In this document: positions 20,057 to 31,581 of the stretch, in pieces
How positions within the stretch are numbered: the first letter of the stretch is position 1
Layout: each line of letters begins with the position of its first letter
DNA from: Symbiodinium natans
Taxonomy: Eukaryota; Sar; Dinophyceae; Suessiales; Symbiodiniaceae
Assembly (NCBI GenBank): GCA_905221605.1
Contig: CAJNDS010000258.1
Location: 1-62,000, forward strand
Direction of reading: 5' to 3'
Length of the DNA: 62,000 nucleotides
Position numbers and translations under genes: made by a program
The notes under the pieces: model-generated
Databases searched by the model: none
What the model saw: the letters and a program-made list of their open reading frames with translations, nothing else
What the model was told of the DNA's origin: nothing

Positions 20057-21502
20057 CTGGAATCTTCTTTGAATGAAAAGGGCCCACACAGAGCAACGCC
20101 AGCGGCCGCCAAACCTGCTGGAGCCAGATGGCGGCGCTGTGTCGCGCCGCTGGCCTTCCCACCTGGCTGGCACCTTGGAGCCCAGTTCACAGTTCGCAGA
20201 TGACAACACAAAAGAGCTACTGGACTGCTACTCATATATAATCATAGATATGCATAGTGTCGAGCTCCGGGCAGGAAGCTGCAAGCTGCTGGCAGACAAG
20301 ACGGAGTAGACGCGGAAGTTGCAAGTAGCGCCAGGTCTGGGAGCCTGGAGCACTGCGCACGGCTCACCGGACTTCAGCAAGCTCAATGCCTCGCAGCTAC
20401 AGTGATCCTTTACTGGAAAATAGCTAGGGCATCACTAGGTGCACTTCGGCTCTGTCCAAGTCACCTCGCACCGAAGTCAATGGCCGCGGCACCGCCAAGT
20501 GCCAAAGATCCTCGGCGCAGCACATCCTAACTGCATTCTGCGTGTTGCCATGTGCTGCAGGGCTCCCAAAACAAGAATTAACGCCCTTTGCTGCCTAAAC
20601 CGGAAAGCCAACGCCGGCCCCTGGCGGAACGGGCGGCCAAGGTACCGTGGCCAGGAGCAGCTCCGCCACTGCACCGAGCCGTGCCGCGTGCGCCGGAGAG
20701 GCGCGGCCCAGGCACCCTAGCAAAGTAAGGTATGCTGGCCCTCAGGGAGAGGTGCCCAAAGAAAGAGAAAGAAAGAGAGAGAGAGAGAGAGAACAAAAGC
20801 AACAGAAGAAGCAACTCAAGGGCGGACAAGAAGGTGAATTCCAGGCGTTTCCCAGTAGAGGATTTTGGGGTTAAAGCACAGGAGTCAAGCAGCTATCTTG
20901 CATGGACATCTTGGCAGTCCAAGGCACCAAAGAAGCACAGAAGGCGTCCTCGATGCGCAGCCTGTGACAGGTATGTTGCAAGCAGGTGGACTCTAGCGCA
21001 ATGCCAAACCATAAAGGGGACAAATGCTCCATCTCCTCCGGAATGTCTGGTCTTGGATGCTGTCGCTTCGGCAAGGAGAATTACTCCGCCTACGCAGAAT
21101 CTTCCTATTCAGAAGATGTACGAGTCCAGCGCCGGCCTCCTCCGCCTCCTGCCAACACACAGACAACGGAGGCAAATGCTACCAGACGGCCGCAACATGA
21201 TCTGCTTGCAGCAGGTAGAGCAAAGAAACTGGGTTTAGATTTAGCTGGGGGTATGTATCTGAAGCCGTAGACCCAGACAATCTCTGAAACGATCGAATCA
21301 GATTAATAATAACATATTAATAAAGAGCAAGATTGCTAGGAATCATTATAAGAATGTAACCCAAAAAAACTTTGAAAGGCTGCTGTCCGACTGTCCATTG
21401 CCTCCAAGTCCAGCTTCGCAAGGTCCAAGTCTTCGTTGCTGGGCTTCCCCAAGGGATGATGAAACACCTCCAGACTGCAGAGAGCATTTAGGAGGATTGA
21501 GG
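20057..21502. other. No defined gene; GA microsatellite
   Basis: A (GA)n/(GAAA)n tract lies at about 20758-20795. Frames on both strands overlap without domains. No exon with two convincing boundaries was seen. Confidence 0.45.
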
Positions 21503-21577
21503 ATTTAGGGTTTAGGGTTTTTGGTTTAGGGTTTAGGGCTTAGGGTTTAGGGTTTAGGGTTTAGGGTTTAGGGCTTG
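21503..21577. repeat. Interstitial telomeric repeat (TTTAGGG), about 10 units
   Basis: A plus-strand TTTAGGG run with variants TTTTTGG and GCTTAGGG. It overlaps the end of the minus-strand frame at 21561. Confidence 0.9.
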
Positions 21578-22418
21578 AAGGGCTTTCGGATGTATGTGAT
21601 GCGTGTCCTGCGGTGGCCCACCGAAAGACCCCAACCGAGGCGAGCGCTTCAAGCATCATGGAGGTCAGTGCCCAGGTGGACTCCATGTTTGTGCCTCGAT
21701 CTGCCTCAGGTGTGATTCTTTGAAGAGCTCCACAAAAGAAGCAATGACTCGACACTTGGTGCAGACTTCCCACCATGTCATCCAGGAAACTCCATACAAC
21801 ATCATCATGGCAACCTTCTCGGAAAGCTTCCTCCACAGCAACAAGGGTGCTGTCCAGAAGCAGCAGGAGCATTGCGAAAAGATGACGGGCATGTGTCAAG
21901 TCTGGCCTTTGGCGGCGGTGACTCTCAGTTTGAACCATGATAATCATAATACTAATTCTCAGAAAACTAATCATCATAATCATAATACTAATAATCATAA
22001 TACTGATAATCATAATACTAATAATCATAATCATAGTCATCATCATAATCATAATCATACCAGTAATAAGGGCTGCGAGTGCAATCATGGGGGAGGCCCC
22101 TGGCTGCGTTAATTGCCGTGCCAGAAACGCTCGATGGCTTACCCGGCTCCTGCGCAACTGTGGCGATACGGCCTGGCAATCTCTGGAACAGATTTGCATA
22201 CTGTAGGTGATGAACGCTAAAGGCCACAAATTGAAACGGAAACAAAGGGCTGTTCTCATTGCACACGTAGGCGCCTTAGTGGAGAGGCAGCTGCTGTAGA
22301 TCAAGGAACAACCGCTAGTCACGGCTGATGCCGCCACGACAGTCGACGAAACCTCAACTGTCCTCGCACATGGCCTCTCACTCGCAGCTAACAACTCGGC
22401 TTTAGCAATAAGCTGCAC
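21561..22418 (-). CDS. Doubtful 285-codon frame interrupted by an ATT/ATG microsatellite
   Basis: The frame begins at a GTG, not an ATG. Its C-terminal third is protein-like (LFAMLLLLLDSTLVAVEEAF, then DDVVWSFLDDMVGSLHQVSS). The middle is poly-(Ile/Met) encoded by the microsatellite at 21937-22070, and the end runs into telomeric heptamers. It may be an exon that has absorbed simple repeats, or two exons with the microsatellite in an intron. No family recognised. Confidence 0.2.
   Translation of the reverse strand: MQLIAKAELLAASERPCARTVEVSSTVVAASAVTSGCSLIYSSCLSTKAPTCAMRTALCFRFNLWPLAFITYSMQICSRDCQAVSPQLRRSRVSHRAFLARQLTQPGASPMIALAALITGMIMIMMMTMIMIISIMIISIMIISIMIMMISFLRISIMIIMVQTESHRRQRPDLTHARHLFAMLLLLLDSTLVAVEEAFREGCHDDVVWSFLDDMVGSLHQVSSHCFFCGALQRITPEADRGTNMESTWALTSMMLEALASVGVFRWATAGHASHTSESPSSPKP
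21937..22070. repeat. (AATCAT/AATACT)n microsatellite
   Basis: Interspersed AATCAT and AATACT hexamer units plus CATCAT runs, AT-rich, about 130 bp. Confidence 0.9.
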
Positions 22419-22479
22419 ATTATACCGTGGTGATAGGAATTAAGCGCATGCGGAGCACTCAGATGTCGACGAACCCTAA

Positions 22480-23265
22480 GCTAAGCCCCAAACGCTAAAC
22501 CCTGAACCCTACTAAACCCTCAAACACTAACTCTCTGGCCCAAGCCCTCAACTCTAAACCCTACTTGTACTAACTGTGAACCTATAGCATTCATTTTATC
22601 GTGTATGCAATAAGACATTATAACTATAGTATATGGTATTGTGGATGTTATGATGATCTATGGTAGCATATTCGACTATATATAGTAGTATATCAACCCA
22701 AACTGGTATCATCGCAGGTTTCATGAATGTCCCAGAACATTGCCGCACCGGGTGCAGATTCCGGCCCTAATCCCTAATCCCTAAACCCTAAGCCCCAAAA
22801 AGCAAAAACCTCGACCCTAAACCCTAAGCATGAAGCCCTGACGCCGTTTCCACTCACAATAGTGCCTGATAGGGTATCTTATTGTAGCTTCAAGTATATC
22901 ATAGTATCTCAAAGCCATACTATGTTGTACTATACATCACAGCATAGTAATACAGTAATCCTACTATACATATATAGCTATAGCATATAGCACAAGTCGC
23001 ATATTGTAACTGAATTCACAAGCTGCCGGCTCCAAAGCGCCTTGGCCTTCCGCAAGGCCGCAAGCAGCGCCGCACACTTGGCCCCGGGGTCGGGTAACCA
23101 CTCGGTCGCTCCTCGGGGGTCTTAGGAGATTTAGGGGGGTTTTTTAGGGGGGAGTCTTAGGAGATTTAGGGGTGTTTTGGGGGGAATCAGGGTTTAGGGG
23201 TTTTAGGTTTTAGGGTCTTTGGGGGCTTAGGGTTTAGGGGTTTCAGGTTTTAGGGCTTTCGGATT
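22480..23265. repeat. Degenerate telomere-like words with AT-rich DNA
   Basis: Clusters of CCCTAAA/CCCTAA variants occur at about 22480-22562 and 22770-22832, and the opposite orientation (TTTAGGGG, GGGTTTAGG) at 23120-23255. AT-rich sequence with TATAGTA words separates them at 22600-22720 and 22860-23000. No gene seen. Confidence 0.75.
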
Positions 23266-24944
23266 TCCGGGTTGGAAGGGGATCGGGCTGAGGCCTCAGC
23301 ATGTGGGCGTGTGGGGCGTCTAGGGCTTTTTGGCGTTTGGTGGATTCCTTTTCTGTTTCTTTTTGATTGGCGTGCCTCTTCTTCTCCTCTTGTTCCGCTA
23401 TTGTCTCTTTGCCTTCCGATGGTCAGTTCTCTGAGCTATGGTCCTGTTTCTGGATACACAGCACAGCTACCTTCATTAGATTGGATACTCCTCTTCAGCC
23501 CATGGACCTGCTTTCTGGGTCGGCAGGTTTCAGTAGTTCTGTTGCCGGCAGGATTTAAATGCCCACTGCTTGCCAGTTGTGACTGGCTGGTGCAAAAACA
23601 CTCGCTCCTAGCGGCAGCGATGTCAGCAAGAGCTGGTCACTTCGCGAACTTTGTGCCACTTCATCCATGCCCTCCCATGATGTTCCATATGTGCGAGCGT
23701 AGAAAGCCCAAAAGTGCTATGCATATCCAGCTGCTACTGAAGGCAGACTAGCGTCCGCTGTGCAGCAGCAACACATCCGACAGGAACATGGCGCAGGTCT
23801 GCGTGATAAGCTCCTCAGAAATTTTCGGAAGGGCAGCCGGTAGAGACACGCGCTCAACAGTGCAGGAACTGCAGGTGCAAAGTGCAAAGTCCTACGCTAG
23901 GGCGAACTTGAGGGTTCACACAGCCGAGCTGCTGCATCACGCCCGGGCCGGCAGCCAAATCGCCGCAGCAGTGACAAGAAGAAGGGCCAATTCGAGGAGG
24001 CAGCTTCAGGCTCCACAGAGGTGAGCAGGGCCATGCACCTGGAAAAAACAAGGCGCTCTGTCACTACAAGATAGCATACCTTTGCTGCAGTAGGAAACTG
24101 AAGGTCTGAACAACCTTCATAGAAAAACACATAGCGGATATGCCCGCATCTAACCCGAAACCTGCCCAGGCCTCACTGCCAGCACGCGGTGGCGGGACCA
24201 GCAACCGCCAAGCAGAGGCTCGGCAGCATCGGCGCGGTTCTCGGTGGAGCAACAAACTTCTCTGCGGATTCGTTTCGTGCTACACTGCCGCTACACAGTA
24301 TTTTGCAAAGCTTCTGGGGCAGAAAGACAGGTTACAGGTTGAGAAGTCTCCAGACCGAAAAGAATTTCTGGGAGAGCTTCTTTGAAGCCTGCTTCAGTGT
24401 AAGTTCGGCCGCTCAAGATTGAATACACTGCACGCTATTTTAGGAAAGCCATGTCCTGCCAATGTTCAGCCCACTACCCTACCCGGGACACAGCGCTTAG
24501 TCATGACAGCTGCTGCCCAGCTTCCAGTGCCGGACGCAGCCAAGTATGAAGGAGCTCAGTCCCACCTTACATCACCACCAGACTTCCTGATAGGCTACAC
24601 TTCCCTTCGAATCCCTTGAACCCGGCCTAGCAGAGGAGGCATGTCCTCACCCGCAGGGTTCGCTTTCACGGATGACTGGGACAGAACTGCGTCGATGACC
24701 TTGGCGAATCCCACGACGTAGCATCAGCTACTTCTACAGTGCTACTGCTAATTTGGACCCAGAAGAAACAATGACAAGTTCTCCACAGCTGCCATGTATA
24801 TCATCTAAGGCGGCTGCACAGAGACCTCGCAAGGTCTTTTGAGACAAGTTGGACAGGCTGTCAAGACGTGTGCATTCCGCGACCTTGGATACAGAGCCCT
24901 TGTAGGTCTCCAGTGCGGAGTGTCATGAAGCACGGGTCAACGGG
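23266..24944. other. No supportable gene
   Basis: A plus-strand 159-codon frame at 23272-23751 lacks codon bias and domains and begins in the degenerate telomeric block. Minus-strand frames at 23854-24255 are equally weak. The stretch would be 3' of the gene whose last exon ends at 24945. Confidence 0.45.
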
Positions 24945-25085
24945 TCAACAAGCATAAAGCGCATGCCACAACGGGAACCAGGACACGTTCTTTTTCTTCA
25001 GCAAGCTGTCAAACTGCCGCATCCCATCCTCATCCTGGAAATCTTCCAACATCGTCAGGACCGTGCAGTTGACGCCCTCGGTCCA
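24945..25085 (-). CDS. Terminal exon of an unidentified minus-strand gene (B3)
   Basis: The exon starts after an excellent pyrimidine-rich acceptor (TTTTGTTCACAG), reads exactly 46 codons in phase 0 and ends in TGA. The peptide includes VNCTVLTMLEDFQDEDGM, a Lys cluster, and a C-terminal VSWFPLWHALYAC. The form is convincing, but I do not recognise the family. Confidence 0.6.
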   Translation of the reverse strand, partial: WTEGVNCTVLTMLEDFQDEDGMRQFDSLLKKKNVSWFPLWHALYAC

Positions 25086-25274
25086 CTGTGAACAAAACGA
25101 AGCGAAGTTTGACTAGGTGTCTGGCCACGGCTAGCTCCTAACTCCTAATTCTACTTGCTTAGCACTCCTGCTAGCATCTGCAAAGCTGACTCTCTTGCAA
25201 CAACTGCCAGGCCGACACGCGACCGAGGCATTTCTTAACTAAGCACGTCACAACGCAAAGGCACAATTCTTGCA

Positions 25275-25372
25275 ACCCATGAGCGCTTCAATGGCTAGAT
25301 ACGACCGTTTCAGCAGCTCCCACTGTCCCAATGACGTCCCCATTTTGAGCACGCTGAATAAATTCTCGCATG
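25275..25372 (-). CDS. Probable exon of the same minus-strand gene (B2)
   Basis: The acceptor TTGCTGCTAG is followed by an open frame, CENLFSVLKMGTSLGQWELL and KRSYLAIEALMG. The donor is uncertain, either GG|GTTGC or one a few bases later. The phase differs from the end of the 25601 exon, so at least one exon is missing between them. Confidence 0.45.
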
Positions 25373-25600
25373 CTAGCAGCAAAACTAGAGAGATTGTTAC
25401 ATGCCGTCTCCTGAAGTTTCATGTGGGCTCACGTTGCACGGCTCAATTCAGTGCCTGCGCGGCAAACACCTATGGGGCCCCAACCTCGGGGTCGGCTCGC
25501 CGCAGTAGCGCCACCGCCAAGTGATGCAGTGAGGTCATGGATCCATCTCGGCATACGAAGGAGAAGCTACAGAAACGTTCCGGCAAAGCGTGAAACATAC

Positions 25601-25704
25601 CTCGAACACCGCACCTGGAATGGCCAATCAAAAACACCCTGGAAGATATTGCGCCGGCCTCCCAGATCATCTGGAGGTGCTTCTCGCAGCACCGTGTCAG
25701 CTAC
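25601..25704 (-). CDS. Exon of an unidentified minus-strand gene (B1)
   Basis: Bounded by a CCGGACAG acceptor and a CGAG|GTATG donor. It encodes ADTVLREAPPDDLGGRRNIF followed by QGVFDWPFQVRCS. No family recognised. Confidence 0.5.
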
Positions 25705-25913
25705 CTGTCCGGCCCGGAGGGGCTCAAACCGCAAAAAATCTAAAACATGTTGGATGGCTCAGCCTCCAAGAGGTCCTGCGTACTTCCGCATTCCTCACAG
25801 CACACGCCATTTGCCAATCTAGGGATGCACGTCTGCGGATTGCGCTCAGGTACGACAGGGGCATGGCCTGTCAACTACAAGTAGTAGTTTTCCATGAGAC
25901 AGTTCATGCGCCA

Positions 25914-26165
25914 TGTTCATCAAAGGCATGAACGCTTGTGACAACATGTCTTGTTCCAGAAACGTCAAACTGTTGTGTAGAAAGGCAAAAAGCACTGTAA
26001 ATACCAGTGCCAGGCACGTTCGCCAAAGGTATGAACGCTTGCGACAGGTGTTTTGTTCCAAATGTCAAACATCATCCTTCTGCAGTAAACTGTCAATGCC
26101 AGGTTTGGGGGACGTTCGCCAAAGGCACGAACGCTTGTGACAGCCCGAATTGTTCCACGTCCTTG
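25914..26165. repeat. Three tandem repeats with a period of about 98 bp
   Basis: A core of GTTC-x-x-CAAAGG-x-x-x-GAACGCTTGYGACA...TTGTTCC occurs near 25916, 26014 and 26113. On the minus strand two of the units read similar peptides: …FLHNMLRKDVEQFGLSQAFV… and …FLHNSLTFLEQDMLSQAFMP…; the middle unit is interrupted by stops. This may be a decayed repeated exon or a minisatellite. Confidence 0.7.
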
Positions 26166-26739
26166 CGCAGCATGTTGTGCAGAAAAACAAAGAAAAAGAG
26201 AGCTGTAAAAATGGTCGCAATGTGAATGATGTTGCTGCCCCGCCCCCCCCTCCCCCCTTCCGAAGCCAGTGATCGTGAACGTTCTACTTGTGTTCTTGAA
26301 AAGGATTCTGATATGTTTCTTGCAAACTTGCTCGAGACATGTTCCACATGTTCTCCAGTCACCTGGGCCGGAAGACTTGTCGGAATCCTTGTCTCAGCTG
26401 AAGGTCTGAGACCCGAGGCCTACACCTTGAATCCAAAATTCCGTGTGAGACTCGGGTTCCAGGGGGTTCCCTACATCTCAGAATACTCCGGCCAGAGCAG
26501 CTTCTAGAATGCTCTCAACTCCCGAGGACTCTACAAGCAACCTGCCTACAGGGACCCAGGAGAGCGGTGCCAGGGTCACCCGAAACCCTAAACCCTAAGT
26601 TTTCAGGATGTGTTTTTTGGGGATGAGGGAGTAGACTCCTCCTGGAGGAGGCGCCAGAGAAGCTGGCGCAACAGCGGCCACCGCTCCAGCTCCACGGCTG
26701 ACATGGCCTATCGTTTAAGGCGCAAGAACGAGCACCGAC

Positions 26740-26923
26740 CTTAGGGCTTAGGGCTTAGGGCTTAGGGCTTAGGGTTTAAGGTTTAGGGTTTAGGGTTTAG
26801 GGTTTAGGGTTTAGGGTTTAGGGTTTAGGGTTTAGGGTTTAGGGTTTAGGGTTCAGGGTTTAGGGTTTAGCGTTTAGCGTTTCGGGTTTAGGGTTTAGGG
26901 TTTAAGGTTTAGAGTTTAGGGTT
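26740..26923. repeat. Interstitial telomeric array (TTTAGGG)n, about 26 units
   Basis: The array begins with four CTTAGGG units, continues as perfect TTTAGGG and ends with variants (GTTCAGGG, GTTTAGCG, TTAAGG). Substitutions are concentrated at the two ends. Unique DNA flanks it on both sides. Confidence 0.95.
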
Positions 26924-27395
26924 CCTTAATCCTTGGCAGCTATGAGGAAGGGCGTCCTGCCCTGATGCCCTGATCAACAGAATGGCGTCGCAAGCCTGGA
27001 GGGGTAACGGCTTTGCGTCCGGAACGGCGGCATCGGACAGCCTGCAGCCAAGGAGACACGACAAGAAACGTTGCCCTTGCTGAATGCCAGTTCAGGCTCT
27101 CCAAACCGATTACAGGGCTCATTTTGGCAACCTAGTGCCAGAGCACCCTGCATGCAAAACATCCCCAACAGTGATCCATCCCGATGTAATCTCGACGATG
27201 GCGTCTACGTCGCAAAACAGAAGGAGCTCAAGCAAACAACGCGTCCCAAGCCACTGTGCTGCCACTCGCCACATCAGCGCAGCTGCGGCGTCGGCGCCTG
27301 GAGCCCTGCAGACGAAGAATCAGAGCTCCCAAGCCAAGCACGACTCATCAAACGAACCTTGCCTTGGAGTTTCCACTTAAGACTTAAGGACGCGA

Positions 27396-27899
27396 TCAAC
27401 ACACGTGGCCACTTGGGCGGCTCGGGCGCCTGGAGGCTACCGCATCTAAGCAGGCCGTCCAGTCGGAGGATGCCTCGGCGAGCAATGAAGGAAGGCTGGG
27501 CCGAATGAGGCATCGAAGGAGAGCCCCGTGAACTGCTGCAGAGGAGAAGGGAAGCGAGTTGAAAGCTTGCGAATTAAGAACCAAGAAGCAGCGTCGAACG
27601 TTTGGGATCTCTACTTCAATTTCCAAATTGGGCACATCCAAACTGGGCACAGAAGTCAGAAGTCCTTCACTAGGAGCCTGCTGGTGCTCCAGTTCGTTCG
27701 GCATGCCCTTTATTAAATATGCCTGCCAACAGGGCACAAAGACAACCTTCAACACCATCTCTGCAGTGGTCTCGTCCAACTGCTGGACCATGTCCTGAAC
27801 GTAGGAGGCACACTTTGCCATACAAAATGCCACAAAACAAAAGGTAAACAACCTCTCCACCACAAGCCCGGAATCAGTCCTGGAGCAGGGCTTCAGCAC
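27396..27899 (-). CDS. Possible exon(s), 167-codon frame of unknown function
   Basis: A long minus-strand frame with protein-like composition: LFTFCFVAFCMAKCASYVQD, MVQQLDETTAEMVLKVVFV, then VPSLDVPNLEIEVEIPNV and a Leu/Ser-rich tail to a stop. The first codon is TTG, so it is probably an internal or terminal exon. Boundaries were not settled. It could also contain unspliced intron in its C-terminal half. Confidence 0.3.
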   Translation of the reverse strand: MLKPCSRTDSGLVVERLFTFCFVAFCMAKCASYVQDMVQQLDETTAEMVLKVVFVPCWQAYLIKGMPNELEHQQAPSEGLLTSVPSLDVPNLEIEVEIPNVRRCFLVLNSQAFNSLPFSSAAVHGALLRCLIRPSLPSLLAEASSDWTACLDAVASRRPSRPSGHVC

Positions 27900-30800
27900 C
27901 TCACAGGCACTTCAGAGCAACTGCAGCTTTGCCCTTCATATTCAATCTTTTGGTGCCGATGGATATACACACACACACACACCCACAACATATCAAAAGT
28001 ATGCCGGCATACACAAAGAACTTGCTCAAGGGACTTTGTGTTTAAGTGCCCGTACACCGCTGTGCCGGCCTTTGACCTCACGCTGCTTCGAGAGCCAACT
28101 CATCAGGTAGGATTCACAGGCACCTCGAACCTGTCAGGCTCACACTGCCGAATACAAAACATAGAAATCGGTCAAGGTTTGGTTGCGGCTAGGTCGGATA
28201 GTGTAAACACCTTGCCTCAGCGTTGGCATCATTGAATCCCAGGCGTACGACGTCGGCTAGCAGCTTGCCAGGCTCCTAGCTCACCCGGACGCTCAAAAAA
28301 CCAAACTGGCCCTCGCTCTCACATGGCCATCAATCTTCTCTTTGATCTCTGTTCAGCGCCTTGCACTTTGCTAGCCACGCCGAGCACTGGGCCTGCTTCT
28401 CCAGCGCCTCGAAAAGCCAGCACCGCACACGCGGTGCTGCGTCGAGGCATCTCCCCGCTACCTGGGCCAGGCGACCGCGTTGCTGCACAAGCCTTAATAA
28501 TTCGCCTCAGCCTCCGGCCGACATTGGGAGACCATTGGGAGGGAACTGTCATGGGACCCTTCGGGACCCCCCAGGTTCCACAGCCCCACCCGAGCTTCAC
28601 TTGGCAACAGGTACACGAGCACAAAAACAAAATCACACAAACAACAAAACGGCTTTGCACCGCCTTCTGACCCGGCAAGCCTTTACTGCTATTTGAAAAC
28701 AGCTATGGGTTTCTCTAACAAGCCTGCCTCACTGACGCTGTGGGCTCTCAAGGTTTCATATTTACGGGTCGGCTTCTCCCCGGCGTCTTTTGCCTTGACC
28801 CGCGGTGGCTTTCCGTACCTACAGCCCGGCCGCCGCGCGCCCTGCAGATCTGGAAACTCCGAGATGCACCGCTTCGACCGCCGACGCGCACGTCCCGTGG
28901 GGTTGGTCCGGCTGCCGAGGCGGCGCGCGCAAGCATTTACAATCGAAGGAATTGTGAAGGAAGACGTGAATGCTGTGCGAGCCTTGCTTCTGAATGGAGA
29001 CACAAACTCCTGCCTCCTCTGCAGCACCCCGCTCTGCAAGTGCAATGACGGCCGTTGAGCGGACCTTCGCTGCTCGCGGTCACCAACCAGGAATCAACAA
29101 ACTCGGAAACGCCAAAAAATGCCAAAAAAAGCCATGGTTAATCCAGAGCCGTACAGTAAGATGCAGTATCGCAAGCTTCCGCCCAGCCACAGCAGGGGTG
29201 ATATCGCGGCTGGCCAGGTGCTGCAGCGCCGAGCAGAACTCCTCACCTCCATCGGGCCAAGTGGGAGCGAAGGGGCTTCAAAAGAGTCGGATCTACCTAC
29301 TGGATCACATGGGCAAAATATTGTGAGTATTATTCTGTCTTCTTTTTTCTTTGGGGGGGGGGGGGGGGGGGGGTGGGGGATGATTCGTGGACGTAGGCGT
29401 TGAAGCCTTGCCGAAACCCTGGCCGCCCTGGGCCAGCCCTGCCCTGGCCTTCGACACGGCTGAGCCCACGCGCCGCTGCAAGTCGCACTGCTGGCGTACG
29501 GTCCTGGCCACAACGAGATCGGGATGCCGAAACACCATGCATCAGCTGCCATTTACCAAAGGAAAGTGCCCCTTCCGTTACCTTGCCCCCTATGTGCGAG
29601 TCTGGAGAGCAGTGTCTTGTTGTAGGTTTCTGACTTGTTCAACGAAGCAGAGTCAAGGGGGGAACCTTGGCAAGATCCAGCAGTGCCAGGCCCGCAGCTT
29701 CGGTCAGGTGTCTGCTCAGGACCTTCAGTTGCTCTGAAGATGTCTGAAGATGTAAGACTGAGAGATGCTGAGAGATTGAGATGTAACGATGCTAACATGG
29801 TCAGAAATGCGTAGAGAGATGTAAAAGGTCTGTTGAGTTGGACCCTGGGGCCACGGACCCTTTGGGAGGCGAACTCCGCTCACGCCACACAGGTGCTAAG
29901 CTGCTAGCAGGCGATCCATAACAAAATTATCCCATATGCTCTAGGCGCCTGTGCGTTCGCCTTGCCCGGAGGTGGAAGCCTCAGGGAGTCAACTCAGACT
30001 TGAAACTTAGATGGTCTCACGTAGCGATATCCGGTGTGTATCGGTGCTTTGCACTTGTTCTCAACGGTTCAATACTCGGCTCCCGGCAGACGCCATAGGA
30101 GGCAAGCTGCTCGACAACGCGCTGTTCGAGCGCGAAGCGCCTCGGCCTCACAAAGAAAAGGTGCTACTTGCAGTGCCGCTATGCACAAACATACTTTAGG
30201 CTTGAAGCAGTGTATTTCCTGACACTGATATGCAAAATGCTACAAGTCCAGCTTCGTCCAAGGCCTCACTGCCAAGCCGCTGCACAAGCCAGGCCAGCAA
30301 TCGGCCCGGCGTCTTCTCTTCGGTTTCAGCCTCTTCGCACTGATCTCACAGTCTGTTTTAGAAAGCTGGGCATGCTGTGAGGCACAGTCACGCCTCCAAA
30401 GCCATCGTGGCAAGCAGGTCTAGACAGCCGTCAACAAGCAGGAAGCTGGATCGGCAGTCAGCAGAACATAGTATCGCCTGGCATGGCTTCGTAGCTTCGT
30501 GCATGGCCCAAAGGTGTGTTGTAGCTGCGGATGGGTGCGCGTGGGTGAGCGTCTCAGCAACCGGCCTCGGCACAATTCTCGAGGGCCTTGGACATCCTGG
30601 GATGCTTGGCTCAAGGACACAAGCCGCTAACCGCAAGTTGTAGCGCACATAGCGACACCCCACAGACACCCCACAGGGCGAAAGGACCCCGTGAATCACT
30701 TTACCTTAGGCCAAGCAGCTTGGCATGGCCGTGGATACCCCTCAGCGCCCGGAGGCGCGCCAGGCAGCCCGAAGGGTCCGCGCCGGCAGTGCTCTGAGTG

Positions 30801-30957
30801 CAAAAAAGGCACGTGAACACGCACTAGAATTCCCAAAAACGATGCAAGATGCACTTGATCGCTGCTTCGGACTGATGGAGCCTCGAAGTGGCTGAAGATC
30901 TGGTAGGCATCCTGTGCACCTTTTGCAAGCTGCGAATACCACCATACACACCACAGA
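27900..30957. other. No defined gene; CA repeat and a G homopolymer
   Basis: A (CA)n tract lies near 27966-27984 and an 18-base G run near 29354-29372. Both strands are open in places (28319-28690, 28689-29058 and 30388-30699), but the frames compete and none has two supported boundaries or a recognisable domain. Confidence 0.4.
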
Positions 30958-31581
30958 CTACAGAAACAGGTCCTGTGCAGTACATGTCATGCTGAGCCGG
31001 GCGCACTCTCCCACCCACTCAGAGGCCACAACCTGTGCCTCAGCGGCTTTGGCCTTCGCCTTCGCCTTCGGCTTGCCAACTGGTGGTGCTTTGGCATTCT
31101 TCACGGGATGCGCTGGACGGGTCAAGCGCTGCTTGCCCTTGAGCCGTCTCAGTGGTGTTTCTTGGGCTGCGCCGCCTGCGCCGCCTGCGCCGCCTGCGCC
31201 GCCTGCGCCTGCCATGGGCATGGCCTTCCTGACTTGCCGCTTCAGTGGCGCTTCCGCCCGACGGCACATGATCAGCTGCGACAAGGTCGGCCGCGCCTTC
31301 CGTGGCGTGCCCTCAGTGTGAGAAGGGGCACTGGCAGAGTCCTTCTCAGACACTTTCTGCCCAAAGCTGTTATGCCGCTTCTTTGCCACGAAAGCGAGGA
31401 ACTTCCCTCTTGGGGCTGACCTTGGAGCTGACCTTGGTGCGCTTCGCGTTGCGGACTCCTCGCGAGCTTCAGCGGACTTTCTCACCCTTGGGGGCGTCGC
31501 TGGCTCACCATGTGCGTCCTGGGAAGCAGACACGGGCAGTTCAGAAGATGTTTCTACACTCCCGCGCCTCCTCGTCTTGAC
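30958..31581 (-). CDS. Basic Lys/Ala/Pro-rich terminal exon of a putative nuclear protein
   Basis: The exon follows the acceptor TTCCAAAG|GTC, reads in phase 0 and ends in a stop at 30958; an earlier GG|GTGGGAG donor is also possible. It is strongly basic, with a threefold RSAP repeat near residues 46-57, a Gly/Ala (GAGG)n spacer, and a PKAKAKAKA tail typical of histone-H1-like or nucleolar tails. Acidic exons lie upstream on the same strand (31907-32257, 32563-32782 and 33395-33621). An acidic block followed by a basic tail is a layout known from chromatin and nucleolar proteins; assignment to one gene is inferred from strand, order and phase. Confidence 0.5.
   Translation of the reverse strand, partial: VKTRRRGSVETSSELPVSASQDAHGEPATPPRVRKSAEAREESATRSAPRSAPRSAPRGKFLAFVAKKRHNSFGQKVSEKDSASAPSHTEGTPRKARPTLSQLIMCRRAEAPLKRQVRKAMPMAGAGGAGGAGGAGGAAQETPLRRLKGKQRLTRPAHPVKNAKAPPVGKPKAKAKAKAAEAQVVASEWVGECARLSMTCTAQDLFL

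Noticed and set aside
23272-23751. 159-codon plus-strand ORF
   Set aside because: Begins inside degenerate telomeric DNA, lacks codon bias or domains, and has no splice or start context.
28920-29058. Ankyrin-like reading (VNAVRALLLNGDTNS) on the plus strand
   Set aside because: Only one partial repeat, opposite to all confident genes, with a competing open frame on the minus strand.
29354-29372. Poly-Pro reading across a G18 run
   Set aside because: Homopolymer artefact; no coding support on either side in a consistent phase.
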